Assembly (NCBI GenBank): GCA_013398295.1
Contig: VZSF01011130.1
Coordinates: forward strand, 189,263-253,262
Source: Chionis minor
Taxonomy: Eukaryota > Chordata > Aves > Charadriiformes > Chionididae
DNA length: 64,000 nucleotides
Reading direction: 5' to 3'
The notes below the pieces were generated by a model. That model made no database searches, had not been told where the DNA came from, and saw nothing but the letters and a program-made list of their open reading frames with translations. The stretch's first letter is position 1, and each line of letters starts with the position of its first letter. The position numbers were made by a program, and so were the translations under genes. Below, one piece after another: positions 12,683 through 24,884 of the stretch.

Positions 12683-14448
12683 CTGTCTTTATCTCAGTCC
12701 ATGAGGTTTTTTCTCACTTCTACCCTTCCAATACTCTCCCCCATCCCAGCTGGCAGGAGTGAGCAAGCAGCTGTGTGGTCCTAGTTGCTGGCTGGTGTTA
12801 AATCACAACCACTGAATTGCAGTGTACTTTAGGAAACACCTTTACCCATCAGACATAAGCTATTTGTTTAGATTATTTCAGTCTTCAGCTACGCATCTCA
12901 GCACTTTGGTTATTAATGAATTTTATAATAACAAGATCTCTGCGAATCTTGTATCACAGGGAAGTAGCTGAAGCAAAGATAGATGAAAAGACTTGCCCAA
13001 GGTCATGTCCCAGGAATGCCAAATACATCAGGTAACGAGTGCAAGTTCTGTGCTTGTCATGGTTATATTCACTAAGTAATCATTCCTATAGAAAGTTACT
13101 AGAAATTAAGAAGAATCAATCTAAACTCAACTTGCTTTTAAAGAACATACCCACTGTACTGACTAAATTGCAGCAGTTAAATATTTATCTGTCTTCAGTC
13201 AATATTAAGTGCTTTGCTTAATGATGAATCTGGAAAATTTTCCGTATTATGCATCTGCCTCTCATTTGTGAGCCAGAGGAAAGGAGTGGGCAGGAAGATA
13301 TGGTGAGCAGGACCATATCAGTTAATCCTACTACTGCTTTCAGTAAACAGCTATTGAATTGTTTTTCAAATTAAAAAAATAAATACAGAAATAGACAACT
13401 GTCTGGTCAGGAAGGAAAAAAATAAATCTAAACACCTGTGCCTGGCATGTGAACAGCTGGGTGCATGCTGCTGATGATTCAACTGTAATATGTGCTACAC
13501 ATAACCAGATAAGTAGAATAAGTTGCGTGGGGAATTTATTATGGAAAATCTACTGCATGATTAATTAGCTTTATTTTCTTTTCATTATCTCCCTTTGATC
13601 ACTCTTCTCTCATTCAGGAAGAATTGAGGGAGCAAGCGAAGTCCTGTGTTTCTCTTCTACTGTCACTGCTGAACGCTGATGTAACAGTTTGGGTAGGTAG
13701 GGAAGAAATTGCCCTATTTGGCCTGAATCAGAAACCAACTCTATACTGATGTAAATAGACAGCACGCTCGTTTTCAAAGGGAAAACTGCAAAGGAGAGAG
13801 TAAGAAGCTTATTAGGCAAAGTTTTAATACTCATCTTTGATCAACTCAGTGTTTTGGAATCTACTTGTCCCATGATAATGATTTAAAGCACGCTAGTTTT
13901 ATAGGAGAGGGTCTCTGGAACCCATAGAAAAGTATCCTCAGTTATCTGATATTAAAATGAGCAGGGATATTATCAGCTGCTGACATCTAAAAGATCTCAA
14001 ATGTTTGAATATGCAGTTTGGAGGAACAGAATCTCTGACTTTTTGTCTTTCTGTTGCTTAAAGGTAGGCAATGAGATTTGAAAAGTATAGAGCAATTATC
14101 TACGATTTTCACAGTTATTAGGCAATTAATTTATTTCATCATCTGAAGATGCAGTAGCACTATGCCGTGAAAGTTGCAGGTGTCAAAACGTTAGTTCATG
14201 TTTAGTTCAAGAACTTGTGTAAAGTGAGATGGGACATACCAGGCTCTTGCAGCTAAGCTTGAATTTAAACTGAGCAATTCTGTGCTACTTCATTTCCTAC
14301 TTAATGTAGCTGTAAATGTTTTGGCCCTTTGGTCTTCTGTATTCAGTGTGCAACTTCTAGCATACTGAACAGTCTTCCTGCTCATAACTGCGAAAAATTA
14401 TATCCGATTGTTTTTGTGTTTTATTAAAGTAGATTTTGAGTAGTTTAC

Positions 14449-14551
14449 TAAAAAAAACCCCAAACCAAACCAAACCAAAAAAACCCCAATACAAAACCCC
14501 CCCACAATGAAAAAAACAAAACCCAATGCCCCCCAAAAAACAAAAAGGAAA
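14449..14551. repeat. A/C-rich low-complexity tract
   Basis: The sequence consists of runs of A alternating with short C runs (units such as AAACC and AAAACCCC). It looks like a decayed simple repeat. Similar shorter tracts occur at 15461-15497 and 46836-46850, and the complementary type lies at 51690-51753. Confidence 0.8.
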
Positions 14552-15400
14552 ACATCACAGAAAGAATTCTAAGTGAGTGCAAAAATACCTGTTCTGCATT
14601 TAATCACTATTTAGTACTAAATGAACAAGAAAAGCTACCAAAAAACCCCACAACCTTACTGCAAACTTGTCAGAAAACACGATCAACTGTAATTAAAATT
14701 ATATGGACAAATCACATGAGATCACAGAGTCAATAGAAATTGTTATAAAGAACAAGAGAGGACTTTCCAAGACCTAGGCCTCTTTTTGTGTCTGACTGCC
14801 ATACTTGCTTGAGTGCTAAAATATTCCATATTTCATCTACTGTTAATAAGGGGCAGTTTTAGTCAATCTGAGACTGTGCTACTGCCAAAATAATGGTGCA
14901 CAATAGCACCTCGATGCAGCTGTTCAGGGAGTGTGATTAGAGATCTGACCCAACTAAAACGCAAATTACCAAATCTCCCAAAAGATGATTTTTTAGTCAA
15001 ATCAGCAGAATTTCTGAAAACAGCTAATCAGACTGTTAATCAGCCTTCTCTTCCATTGCCTGCCCAGTAAGACTCACAGTATCTTCCTGAGCAAAGAGGA
15101 CTTTAATAAGAGATACATTCATTCCAAAAGCTGTAAGATGCTGATCAGTGCAAAACTCACAAGAAAATAAAAAAGTTGCAGATGTTACATTTTCTCAAAA
15201 TATTTTATGTTGAAACGTAGTATAGGCAATAAAATACAGCCATTTGCCATTCAATATAAATGAATGTTGTATATGTTGGAATGTGTGAACACTCAAATGC
15301 CATCGGATTACTTTTTAGCATTCTAAGACTTTTTGCAGTCTTTATGAGACAAAGCAAAGGGTGTTACCTAACATTTTTCTCTATTAATATAGAAATTAAT

Positions 15401-15428
15401 AATTTCTCTATTACTGAATAGAGAAATT
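15401..15428. repeat. Perfect 12-bp inverted repeat, 4-base loop
   Basis: AATTTCTCTATT is followed by the loop ACTG and then AATAGAGAAATT. Related half-units sit just upstream (TTCTCTATTAATATAGAA), so the site is a cluster of small inversions in AT-rich DNA. No terminator or RNA role can be argued. Confidence 0.7.
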
Positions 15429-15774
15429 CCCTATTATTAAATACGTGATCTGTGTCTTTGAAAAAACCGCAAACCAACCCAAAACCAAACCAAAAACTTT
15501 CTGGCTTAAATTTGAAGCTTAAAGAGGTTAAAAGGAAAGAGGTGAAACAATATAGGCTTTAGAAAGCATTTTTAACCCTTGGAGGAAGAACTGGGTATTT
15601 AGCAAGACCAGCAATACTGCATTATTGACTGGGAAAACCTTAGTGCATCACCACACTGAGTTCTAAAATTGAAAAACATGCATAGACAGTTGGCATAGGT
15701 TGCTGCTGAGATTATTGTCTGCATTAAGCAACCAGCAAACTCTGCTCGTGTCACTGTGAGCCTGCACATATTTC

Positions 15775-15860
15775 CACAGAATCACGGAATGTTAGGGGTT
15801 GGAAGAGACCTCCGGAGATCATCTGGTCCAACCCCCATGCCAGAGCAGGTCCACCTCATG
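15775..15860 (-). mobile_element. CR1 3' end, short fragment
   Basis: Read on the minus strand this is the last part of a CR1: a block ending GGTTGGACCAGATGATCTCC, then AGGTCTCTTCCAACC, then the terminal octamer-like bases at 15775-15790. It is severely 5'-truncated and carries no coding sequence. It is in the same orientation as EYS. Confidence 0.85.
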
Positions 15861-17336
15861 TTTTCAGCAAACTGCTCATGTACACACTGCTCTACATGGG
15901 AATTGAAGAAACACCACTTACAAAGTGACATGATAGAAGTGTCACTACCTACATGAAATACAGTTAGAAATCTGGGGTAAAGGAGACTCTACAGAAAGAT
16001 CATAGGGGTAACTATTTGGTCCAAATAAATTCACTAGAACAAAGTGCTATGTGCTTCTCTTCTGCTAAAGGTGAAGGAAGAGCTCACAATCTTAATAATC
16101 AACACTTTCTTCTTTGTCTGGTTGAGGAAGAGTGTTCTTCATCTGCTTCAGCCAAGGGAAGAAATAGTCAGATCATGCCTTATCGTATGTCAGCCACAGG
16201 CTGGGGTTTAGATCTGTATTTTTCACAACATTTGCTATTGAGCAAAACTTACACCCTCCCCCAGAAAGCAGGCAAGTATAATCCTGTTATTTTCCAGATG
16301 GGTGAACAATAGAGGTTGCAGAAGATTGTTTCTGACACTGCTGGGAACAAAACCCAGGGGCCAAACCACCTATCAGATTTACATAAAATGTATTCAAATG
16401 CAAGAGACAGTGTATTTTCTGAAGGTGTTTTGAACAGCTGCTCAGTAATTTAGTAGCAACACAGCATGCTACACTATAGCTCCCACGTTCACATCTTTCA
16501 TTACTACTAGGCCCCTAGGTGCTGGCAGCTCCGACAAGACAATGTGAACTGTAGGGGGGATAAAACAATTTCTGTGACAATGTATAGATTCCTAGTTCCT
16601 GGTGTCCTCACTAAAACCCATCAGTTCACTAGGAATTCATATCCACCATCAATGCAAAAGGCTGACCAGCACTGCAAACTACAAAAAAAGCTGTAGAAGA
16701 AAAACCACAGGGACGCATATCCCAAGGCACAAATGTGAATTGGTACTACATGAACACCGTATTCCCAAGTGGGGAAATGTACAGCAAACATATACTGCAG
16801 TGGAGCAAAGCCTCCAGGAAAGGCAGTCCACGGCGTGGAGAAGAATTTTATTTTACAGTACTCCAAACCTCCACATTACGTGTCTTTTTAAAACAGTTCA
16901 CTTGAAATGTGAGGTCAAATGCAGATTTGGCCTTATATAAAGTTATGTCATTTCACAGCAAAGCACAGGGTTTCCACAGAGCCAGAGAACTTATTTACAA
17001 ACTACGTTAAAACAGTTACTTGTCCTGAAACAACCTGTAATGCAGCAGATATTTTTCATGCCTCTGGAAAGACAGTAGCACTAATAGAGCTCAACATTCA
17101 TTACTTTTCTCTGTTCAGTATAACCTAACACTTAGAATGTGACTACAAGAATTCTACAATATATTCACCTTTACCTTCTGTTGAACAACAGAAGAATAAA
17201 ACCTTATCCAACACAAGGCAGCACTAGTTATAATTTAAATAAACTACACAGGCCACATCTTTCTTACAAAGTTTTGCCTACACAACTACATACACAAGCA
17301 ATGTAGAAAAATCCCTTTCTGATTCACTTCAGAGTT
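15861..17336. other. Non-coding stretch, no gene seen
   Basis: Open frames of 98 codons (16016-16312 plus) and 112 codons (16602-16940 plus) are present. Their translations show no domain or repeat, have no splice context and resemble random sequence. I treat them as chance. Confidence 0.55.
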
Positions 17337-17341
17337 CCTCC

Positions 17342-18105
17342 TGTGGCAGGTTGACCATGGCCATCTGCCAGCTGCCCACCCAGCCGCTCTCTCACTCCCC
17401 CTCCTCACCGTGACAGCGGGGGTGACGGAATGAGATGACAAAGCTCCTGGGCCAAGATAAAGACAGGGAGATCATTCCCAATTACCAGCACGAGCAAAAC
17501 AGGCTTGGTGTGCGGAAAATTGATTTAATTTATTGCCAATTAAATAGATTTAAGTGGTGAGAAACAAAGATAAAAATTAAACCACCTTCCCCCTAACCCC
17601 CTTTCTTCCAGGCTCAACTCGACCACATTCCCAGCTCCTCTATCTCCCCGCCCCAAGCCGTGTGGGAGGGGAATGGGGGGTTGTGGTCAGTCCGTGACAG
17701 CTCCTCTCCCCCTGCTCCAGCGTGGGCTTTCCACGGGACACAGTTTCTTCACAAAATACCCACCTGCTGCAGCCCGTGGGCTGCCGTGTGGCTGTCGCTC
17801 TGGCATGGTCTCCCCACGGCCTGCAGAGGAACCTCTGCTCTGGTGCCTGCAGCGCCTCCTCCCCTCCTCCTTCTCTGACCGTGGCACTCACAGGATTCTC
17901 TTTTTTCCCCCTCACTGCTCACTCTGCCTGTGGGGTGTTTTGCCCTTTCTTAAACATATTTCCCCCAAGAGGCCCTGCCCTGCGGGGGACCGGTCGGAGC
18001 CGGCTGGAACTGGCCGTGTCCGGCCCGGGGCAGCCCCGGCCTCTCCTCACAGAGGCCACCACGCAGCCACCCCCTGCTAGCGCCTGGGCACCAGCTCCCT
18101 GTACA
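17342..18105 (-). mobile_element. GC-rich solo LTR of an avian endogenous retrovirus, sense to EYS
   Basis: On the minus strand the element begins TGTACAGGGAGCTGG and ends ...AACCTGCCACA, giving TG...CA termini. It is flanked by an exact 5-bp duplication, CCTCC on the plus strand (17337-17341 and 18106-18110). An AATAAA polyadenylation signal (TTTATT at 17529-17534 on the plus strand) sits near its 3' end. The U5-like tail resembles an abundant avian ERV LTR family, but I leave the class open. It is far richer in GC than the surrounding DNA, which explains the many overlapping long frames on both strands (17640-18156). These are not genes. No internal retroviral sequence remains. Confidence 0.85.
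17529..17534 (-). terminator. LTR polyadenylation signal, sense to EYS
   Basis: AATAAA lies on the minus strand inside the solo LTR at 17342-18105. Because the LTR has the orientation of the presumed host gene, this signal could in principle end EYS transcripts early. No evidence of use can be read from sequence. Confidence 0.5.
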
Positions 18106-18110
18106 CCTCC

Positions 18111-20223
18111 TTTATATAAATTTTGCATATACTTTGCCAAAAGATTAAGCTATTGACATGCGGACATAAATTTAGTAGCTGAAAACCTACGTGTCTTATT
18201 GTACAACCTTGTGAGTACCAGTATGACAGCAACACCTTTGAACACCAGTCCTAGCTATTTTAAAATGTTTATTTGGTTGGTTATTTTTTTTATTTTGAAC
18301 TGCACAATATAATACTAGCACAAACCTGCACACCTCACCCGTTTCTGGTGAAGGTGTCTGCCCTTCAGTTTCTGCTACATATACCCACAGCTTAAATTTC
18401 CACCTGCAGTCAGCCGCCCCTGAAGTGCATTTTTATTTAATTCTGTATTTTCAGCCACGTCAAGGAGAAGATCAAATAATGGTTACAAAATGACAAAGCA
18501 TCTTTGGATGAAGGTGATCACAGATGCAACAGCAGAATCAGTAACTACATAGAAAATAGGTCAATAAAGCTAAAGAGAGTGGGACCAAAGGCAAGCGGCA
18601 CACAAGAGTGAGCAAACAGAGAAGAAACTTTCATGGACACTTTATGGCCTAATAGAAAGCCAGGTCAATGCGTGCTTCAAAGAACAAGCAAAAGGTAATA
18701 AGGACAGTCAAGGTGGTGGAAAGATGAATAAAACAATCTCTTCCCACCTGAATTAACTGCATTCCAGAATATAAATTCATCACATAATTGATGTACTTCA
18801 GTCAAAGGGAGAGAAATACCTTCCTTCTTTGGTTGTGTTCCTTAAATGCATTTCCTTCAGACTTTCAGAAAGATACAGCTCACATGTCTCTCTAACTTGA
18901 ATACTAAGGAAGACTATTTAACAAATGTATGTGTAAGTTTTACTCAATGCTCTCTTTAATCAAGTGATTCAATTTGCAGCACCGATTTTTCTTCCTGCCA
19001 CTATGTAAAACTAGACCTAAACTGGCTAGTCTTGAAACAATCAACTGTCTGATGTTTTGCTTTGTTAAATCTTCTCTGCATACATGTGAACTATATATTA
19101 CATGTCTACCCGAAAGTTATTTAGAATGCAAGAAGTTAGAAAAAATAAGGTTACAGCAATTAAAAAACCCCAGTAATAATAAGCCAGAATACCCATTGTT
19201 GCTTCTTCCTTCCCTCATTCTCCATGAAAAAAAGGATTTCCAATGAACTGTCTGAAACAGACATCCCAAGTTTGTATCCCTGAGGTCCACGATGATTTTG
19301 GGTCACAGAGCTGGACTGAGTGTGGTACAAAATACAGATCCTGCACCAGGATCTCAATGCTACATTTTTTAAAATCTGTTTAAATACTTAAGCTGCCCTT
19401 GGAACGTTTTATTTTTTGAACACCTTTCTCAGATAGGTAAATACTATTCCCACATTAAAACTGTGCAAATTAAGTAACAAGCTGAGATTAACCAAACTCT
19501 TTAAAACCACATAGGAAGTTTGCAGCTGAGCTAGGAGCTGTTCCCCTAGACTGGGAAGAACTGCTCCCGGCTCCTCAGCAGAGAGGAGAAAACCCAGCTA
19601 ATCCTGCAGCAGTCTGGACTGCATGACATCACTGTCTGTTTCACTGTTTGTGGTAACCTGTCCTCTGATTCCTCTGCAATTACTGGTGCTCATGAGCTGT
19701 GTCAAAGAGAGACAAACTGGCTTGTTGTCAGATACATTTTCTTCCCCGTCCATTCACTACTTCTTTTTTGGACGCTCATGCGAAGACTAGCTGCCTACTG
19801 TTTTTTGATTTTACTGATTTTCAATATCTACAGAGCAAATAGCACTCGCTATGGCTTTCAGCTAAAGCAAGCCTATAGAGAATTGTGAACTGTTACAAGC
19901 ACGCTGGACCAATTTTATTTCTGTATTGATCTTCCACTTAAGCAACAACAAGCTTGAGGAAGAGAATTAAAAAAAATTGCTTTGCCTTCACAGATTTTTT
20001 TCTGGTTTCATTCTTCAGGACTTGCTCAGGACTCATTTACTAGCACTTCATTTCTTAGGAAGAATACAACAGGACACCCTCATAAGCTATTTGGCATATA
20101 CTCTATTGCTATGGTTCCATGTGTTGTGCCAAACTAACAGAAACTAAATAGCTGTCACAAAAGCCCTCTGTGTGAAGCACTGGGTGACAAGACACTGAGC
20201 TGATGAATTTTACAGAATTCTAC
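18111..20223. other. AT-rich non-coding stretch, no gene seen
   Basis: Only short chance frames are present. TTTATATAAA at about 18111-18120 lies just outside the LTR boundary and is probably ordinary AT-rich sequence. Confidence 0.6.
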
Positions 20224-21357
20224 ACAGAATCAAGAATCACCTAGGTTGGAAGGAACCTTTAAGATCATTGAGTCCAACCATCAACCTAACACTGCCAAAA
20301 CTAACAGCAAACCATGTCCCTCAGCACCATGTCTACCTGTCTTTTAAATACCTCCAGGGGTGACGATTCAACCACTTCCCTGGGCAGCCTGTTCCAACGT
20401 TTGATAACCTTTTCAGTGAAGAAATTTTTCCTAATATCCATCCTAAACCTCCCTGGGTGTAACTTGAGGCCATTTCCTCTTGTCCTATTGCTTGTTACTT
20501 GGGAGAAGAGATCGACCCCCATCTCTCTACAACCTTGTTTCAGGAAGTTGTGGCTGAGCTCCCCTCAGCCTCCTCTTCTCCAGACTAAAGAACCTCAGTT
20601 CCTTCAGCCACTCCTCATAAAACTTGTGCTCTAGACCCCTTATCAGCTTTGTTGCTCTTCTCTGGGCACACTTCAGAATCTCAATGTCGTTCTTGTAGTG
20701 AGGGGCCCAAAACTGAACACAGCATTCAAGGTGGGGCCTCACCAGTGCCAAGTACAGGGGAACAATCACTTCCCTAGTCCTGCTGGCCACACTATTCCTG
20801 GTACAGGCCAGGATGCTCTTGGCCACCTTGGCCACCTGGGCACACTGCTGGCTCATATTCAGCCACCTGTCAACCAACACCCCCAGGTCCTTTTCTGCCA
20901 GGCAGCTTTCCAGCCACTTTTCCCCAAGCCTGTAGCGCTGCACGGGGTTGTTGTGACCCATGTGCAGGACCCAGCACTTGGCCTTGTTGAACCTCATATC
21001 ATTGGCCACGACCCATTGATCCAGCCTGTCCAGATCCCTCTGTAGGGCCATCCTACTCTCAAGCAGGTCAGCACTCCAGCCTAACTTGGTGTCACCTGCA
21101 AACTTACTGAGGGTGCACTTGATCCCCTCGTCCAGGTCATTGGTAAAGATATTAAACAGAACAGGCCCCAATACCGAGCTCTGGCGAACACCACTTGTGA
21201 CCAGCTGTCAACTGGATTTAACTCCATTCACCACCACTCTTTGGGCCCGGTCTCCCAGTCAGTTTTTGGCCCAGTGAAGAGTACACCCATCCAAGGAATG
21301 AGCAGCCAGTTTCTCTAGGAGAATGCTGTGGGAAATGGTGTTGAAAGCTTTACTAAA
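20224..21357 (-). mobile_element. CR1 LINE, 5'-truncated, RT with mutated catalytic motif
   Basis: Read on the minus strand, this copy begins at FSKAF of the reverse transcriptase and runs to the CR1 3' end at 20224. Two long frames, 21171-20527 and 20522-20301, together cover the RT C-terminal half and the ORF2 tail ([49 protein letters not shown]). They are separated by a frameshift near 20525. The catalytic FADD block reads FAGD, and the GVPQGS motif just upstream is altered to GVRQSS, so the copy is dead. Its 5' junction at about 21357 abuts an AAATAAATA run, consistent with truncated reverse transcription. It is sense to EYS. Confidence 0.93.
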
Positions 21358-24300
21358 ATAAATAAATATTGAAACTGTCAAAATATTGAATGGTATTGAA
21401 AAATATATTTTTCAACATCCCAGATCATCTTGAATTTTAATACTTTATTATTCCTGCTGTAATCCAGTTACTCCTTCAAGTCACAGACATCTGCATTCAC
21501 GTAGAATACCTAGCATCTCTTCAGTAGTACCAAAATCCGTTTGTACTATCATGTATGTCAAAGAGCTGTTCTTCCCTCCAAGCAGATCAGAAGGGCTCTG
21601 TATCCTGCTTATTCCCTGGAACAGAGGGAACAGCAAGTATTTTGAAATCTTTACTACCTGTTTCATGCAGTCTCACCCAACCACAAGAAGATGAAAAAGT
21701 GAATCACATGACATCATGGAGCAGAAACTATCTATCTAGAGAAACTGCAGTGAGTAAGCAATCACATTAACAGTACTTGGAACACAATGCTTTATGCAGA
21801 ACACATTAAAAAAAAGGACTATGGCACACTTGCAAGGATCACTACAAACCATGACAACAGGGTCTTCTTTAATATGTGACGAGAGAGTTCTAAGGAGCTT
21901 AGCAAAATTGTGGAAATTTAGGTTAAATGCAGGTTAGGATTACCACGATATAATAAAAAGAACACTTACAAATGTGTTAGCTGTAATATTGCTGAAAGGC
22001 AAATCATCATTTTCACAGCAGATGTATTCAGAAAATGGGAATGGGTCTATACAGACTATTAGAACTTTAACCTTGCTTTAATCAGAGATTGTTTGAAACT
22101 TGGAATTTTAAAATTATAACACAAAGCCAAATCTAAAAATAAAAGGTAATGAAATGTGCATTCATTATGTTATATAATGTATTCGTTAATTCTGGTGGAT
22201 CTGCAGCTCATTGTCTTTAGAAGACCTGGTAAATTGTGACACAGAGCTCCAGTAAAATCACATAAACTAATAACTGCTATTAGTGACATCAGTCACTAAG
22301 CTTTCTTAGTCTTTTTTCTTAATAAAATAACCATTGCAATTATCAACAACACATTGGAACTGTTTGTTTAATGTGATCATTAATCCTAGAGCTTTCTTTC
22401 AAAAATGAGATTTTCTGGTTATTCTTGATTCTGAAAATTACATTAGCTATTATGTCACTTTAGATAAGAGGGGCTGCTAAACAGGAAGGTGTTAGAATGT
22501 TCCGAATTATACAACACTTTAGTCATGCCTTGTGAAGGTTATAGCATGAAAAACTAACAATCTATTCACATATCTAATTACCAACATATTTGTAATGTGC
22601 GTAACAATGAAATACTGAACATACATTAGAGATTACCATGCTCATTAAACATCTGATTTTGTTTAAACATGTGCATATTGATATGACAAAGTTTGTAAGC
22701 ATCCCTGATTAGTCCTATTCCTTCTACCATTTCAATTCTAGTAGGAAAATACAAAGAAAATATGCGTGGTATTTATATACTTGGTATTTCTTTACAATCA
22801 ATAACTGACAGCAATGATATTCAGGGCAAGAGGGGTATTACTGAAATGTTCAACTTAGGAAAAAAAGGACACAATAAAAATAGTGGTCAAAACTGAAAAT
22901 AATCAACCTTCATTATTATTTTCCAGTACGGTCCTCTACTTTAGAGATGGAGAATGGTGGAAATGCAACAACAACATTATTGGCCAGGAATGCACCTTAA
23001 CCACTGGAAAGATTAAAAACCCCTTCCATTCTACCACTAGGCTATACAGGCATTCTCACCGGGACAGTCAGTATACAAAATATAATGCTTGACTCATATC
23101 AAAATGACCACTGACAAGACAGAAGTGGCATCAGAAGTACTTCTGGTTTTGCTCACCATCATAAAACATTTATTTGTATTTCTTGTACATTAGTGAAAAG
23201 TATAATCTTCAGGTCTTTGTAGTGAACAATTAATTATTTTACATAGTTATGAGCCAGTTATGCCTGCAGGCAAACAAAACCATATTGCAAAATAAGAAAC
23301 AAAAATATACCGACATTTTCAACAGCAATGTTGTCTAGGAAGTGGAACAACTTTATTGAAGTCAAAGGTCACCAGTTGTCACAGGCTTGAAGAAAGGAGC
23401 TCACAACAGTCTTTCTTCATGTATAATACGTGTATATGTACACTATAAATAAACCTATTCCTAGGATACTAAACCTGTACACACAAAACTACAGATTGGT
23501 AGAATTTATTTCTTGTGCTGATTTTCAAACAATATGTTGTTACACTAAAAGTCTCTAAATGAGACTGGATTTACCAGTCGTCTCTTCTTTTAGGGTGAGC
23601 AATACAAAATAAACTGCAGAGAAAGTTACTGTGATTTTGTTGTGTTACCGATTTTGCTTTATTATGCTAAGTTGAACATGCTTATAAACATAAATACCCT
23701 CTAGCAGCACTGGCAATACAAATGAAGTATGCTAGTATTCTTAAGTATTCTTAAAATAGATAATAATATAGAATTCCATGATTCTATCATTCTTGAAGTA
23801 GACAATAATATAGATAAAAATAAGAACCACCTTGTTTCTTACAGGGAATACAGTCATCTGTAGCATCTCTTACTCTATCAAGCACAAAGTTTAAATTCTG
23901 GTGGACGATACCTCGAGGAATAGAGGTTAAATTATGCCCTCTCTTTTTTCAGTATACTGAAGGGCAGACAAGAATTTACTACGTCAATTTCAAGCTGAAT
24001 TTCAGAGCATCTTTTTGAGTTAAAAGTCAGCATTTGCCCCCAGACAGAATTTAATTTAACAGAATGCCAGATCTGATGTAAAATTTGATTACATAAAATT
24101 ACGAACAAAATCAAATTTTTCAAATTCCGTGTTCAATAGGAGATTGGAAGCTTGCCATACTAACAGAACTTAAAAAAGAGAAATTTGTTTAAAATCGAAA
24201 TATCTTTGTCACTGTTTGCACTATTATTTTTCGTAGTAATGAAGACATTCATAAAACTTATTCCTTTTATCATTAAGGCTCACAACATCAGAACCTTGAA

Positions 24301-24694
24301 TTTTCAAGTAGATTTGAAGTTGCAGTAATTGCAACAGAAAGAAGGTGTTATCAGTCAGGAAAAAGATTGTGAGAAAGAAATAAATTTTGTTTTGCAAGCC
24401 CGTTCTTTTATCTTTTCAGAATGTTCACCACTTAAACACTGACCTCTATATTTCAATGGAGGTAGGCAACCTAAAAACAAGCTGCCAATGTTTAGCTGAA
24501 TGGCAAAAAGGCCTACTCAACAATAATAGTCTGAGTACTGTATGCATTTTTTATTTTTGCCATAAATCAACATAGTTATACAGACAAACTTATTTAGAAC
24601 TTGAAAGCAGGTAAGGCTAGATGGAGTGAATACGACTCGTCAGAATTTTTCTTAAATATCATAAGTAATCAACACCCTCACTTTTTTTCATTAT
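21358..24694. other. AT-rich non-coding stretch, no gene seen
   Basis: No recognisable exon, RNA gene or transposon was found. A weak CR1-tail-like stretch near 23770-23790 was considered and rejected. Confidence 0.6.
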
Positions 24695-24860
24695 CTTTAT
24701 CTTTCCTAAAACTCAAGGTCTTGACTTTACACTTCACCTGGCCATATCCCTCAAGACTGCGAACTCCACCAAGTGCATGATCACCACATCTCAGGCTGCC
24801 TCCAATCTTGATGTCACCAATTAGCTCGCTTGTGTTGGTGACCTGATACTTACAAAAAAG
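24695..24860 (-). mobile_element. Internal CR1 fragment, ORF2 endonuclease-to-RT linker
   Basis: On the minus strand the translation reads ELIGDIKIGGSLRCGDHA and then VKTLSFRK, matching the end of the CR1 ORF2 endonuclease domain (the G.S..CSDH block near its catalytic histidine). Both ends are internal to the CR1 consensus. There is no 3' tail, so this is either a fragment or the remains of an interrupted copy. It lies immediately beside a second CR1 in the opposite orientation. Confidence 0.75.
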
Positions 24861-24884
24861 GAAGAACTGTTTGGAGACATGAAA

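Larger units (their letters stand above)
12238..12811 (+). mobile_element. Solo LTR of an avian endogenous retrovirus, with target duplication
   Basis: The element starts TGTTATGGTTTCAGCTGGGA and ends in ...AATCACAACCA, giving TG...CA termini. It is flanked on both sides by CTGA (12234-12237 and 12812-12815), a 4-bp target site duplication. It has U3/R/U5 logic: a CCAAT box at 12455-12459, TATATAA at 12497-12503 and the polyadenylation signal ATTAAA at 12677-12682. Its end sequences resemble a widespread avian LTR family that I associate with ERVL-type elements. The 4-bp duplication fits that class less well than class I, so the class is unsettled. No internal viral genes remain, as expected from LTR-LTR recombination. 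It is antisense to EYS. Confidence 0.88.
12816..15774. other. Non-coding stretch with low-complexity tracts
   Basis: No exon or mobile element was recognised. It contains the A/C-rich tract at about 14449-14551, a 12-bp perfect hairpin at 15401-15428 and a second A/C-rich tract at about 15461-15497. Confidence 0.6.

Noticed and set aside
18111..18120. TATA-like TTTATATAAA as an LTR promoter
   Set aside because: It lies just outside the LTR boundary defined by TG...CA ends and the CCTCC duplication.
17640..18156. Several overlapping frames of 66-144 codons on both strands
   Set aside because: They lie inside the GC-rich solo LTR at 17342-18105, where stop codons are rare by composition.
20314..21277. 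Plus-strand frames of 63-115 codons
   Set aside because: These are antisense shadows of the minus-strand CR1 ORF2 at 20224-21357.
23740..23810. CR1 tail-like bases (CCATGATTCTATCATTCTTG)
   Set aside because: No CR1 body sequence lies on either side. It is probably AT-rich chance with a small local duplication.
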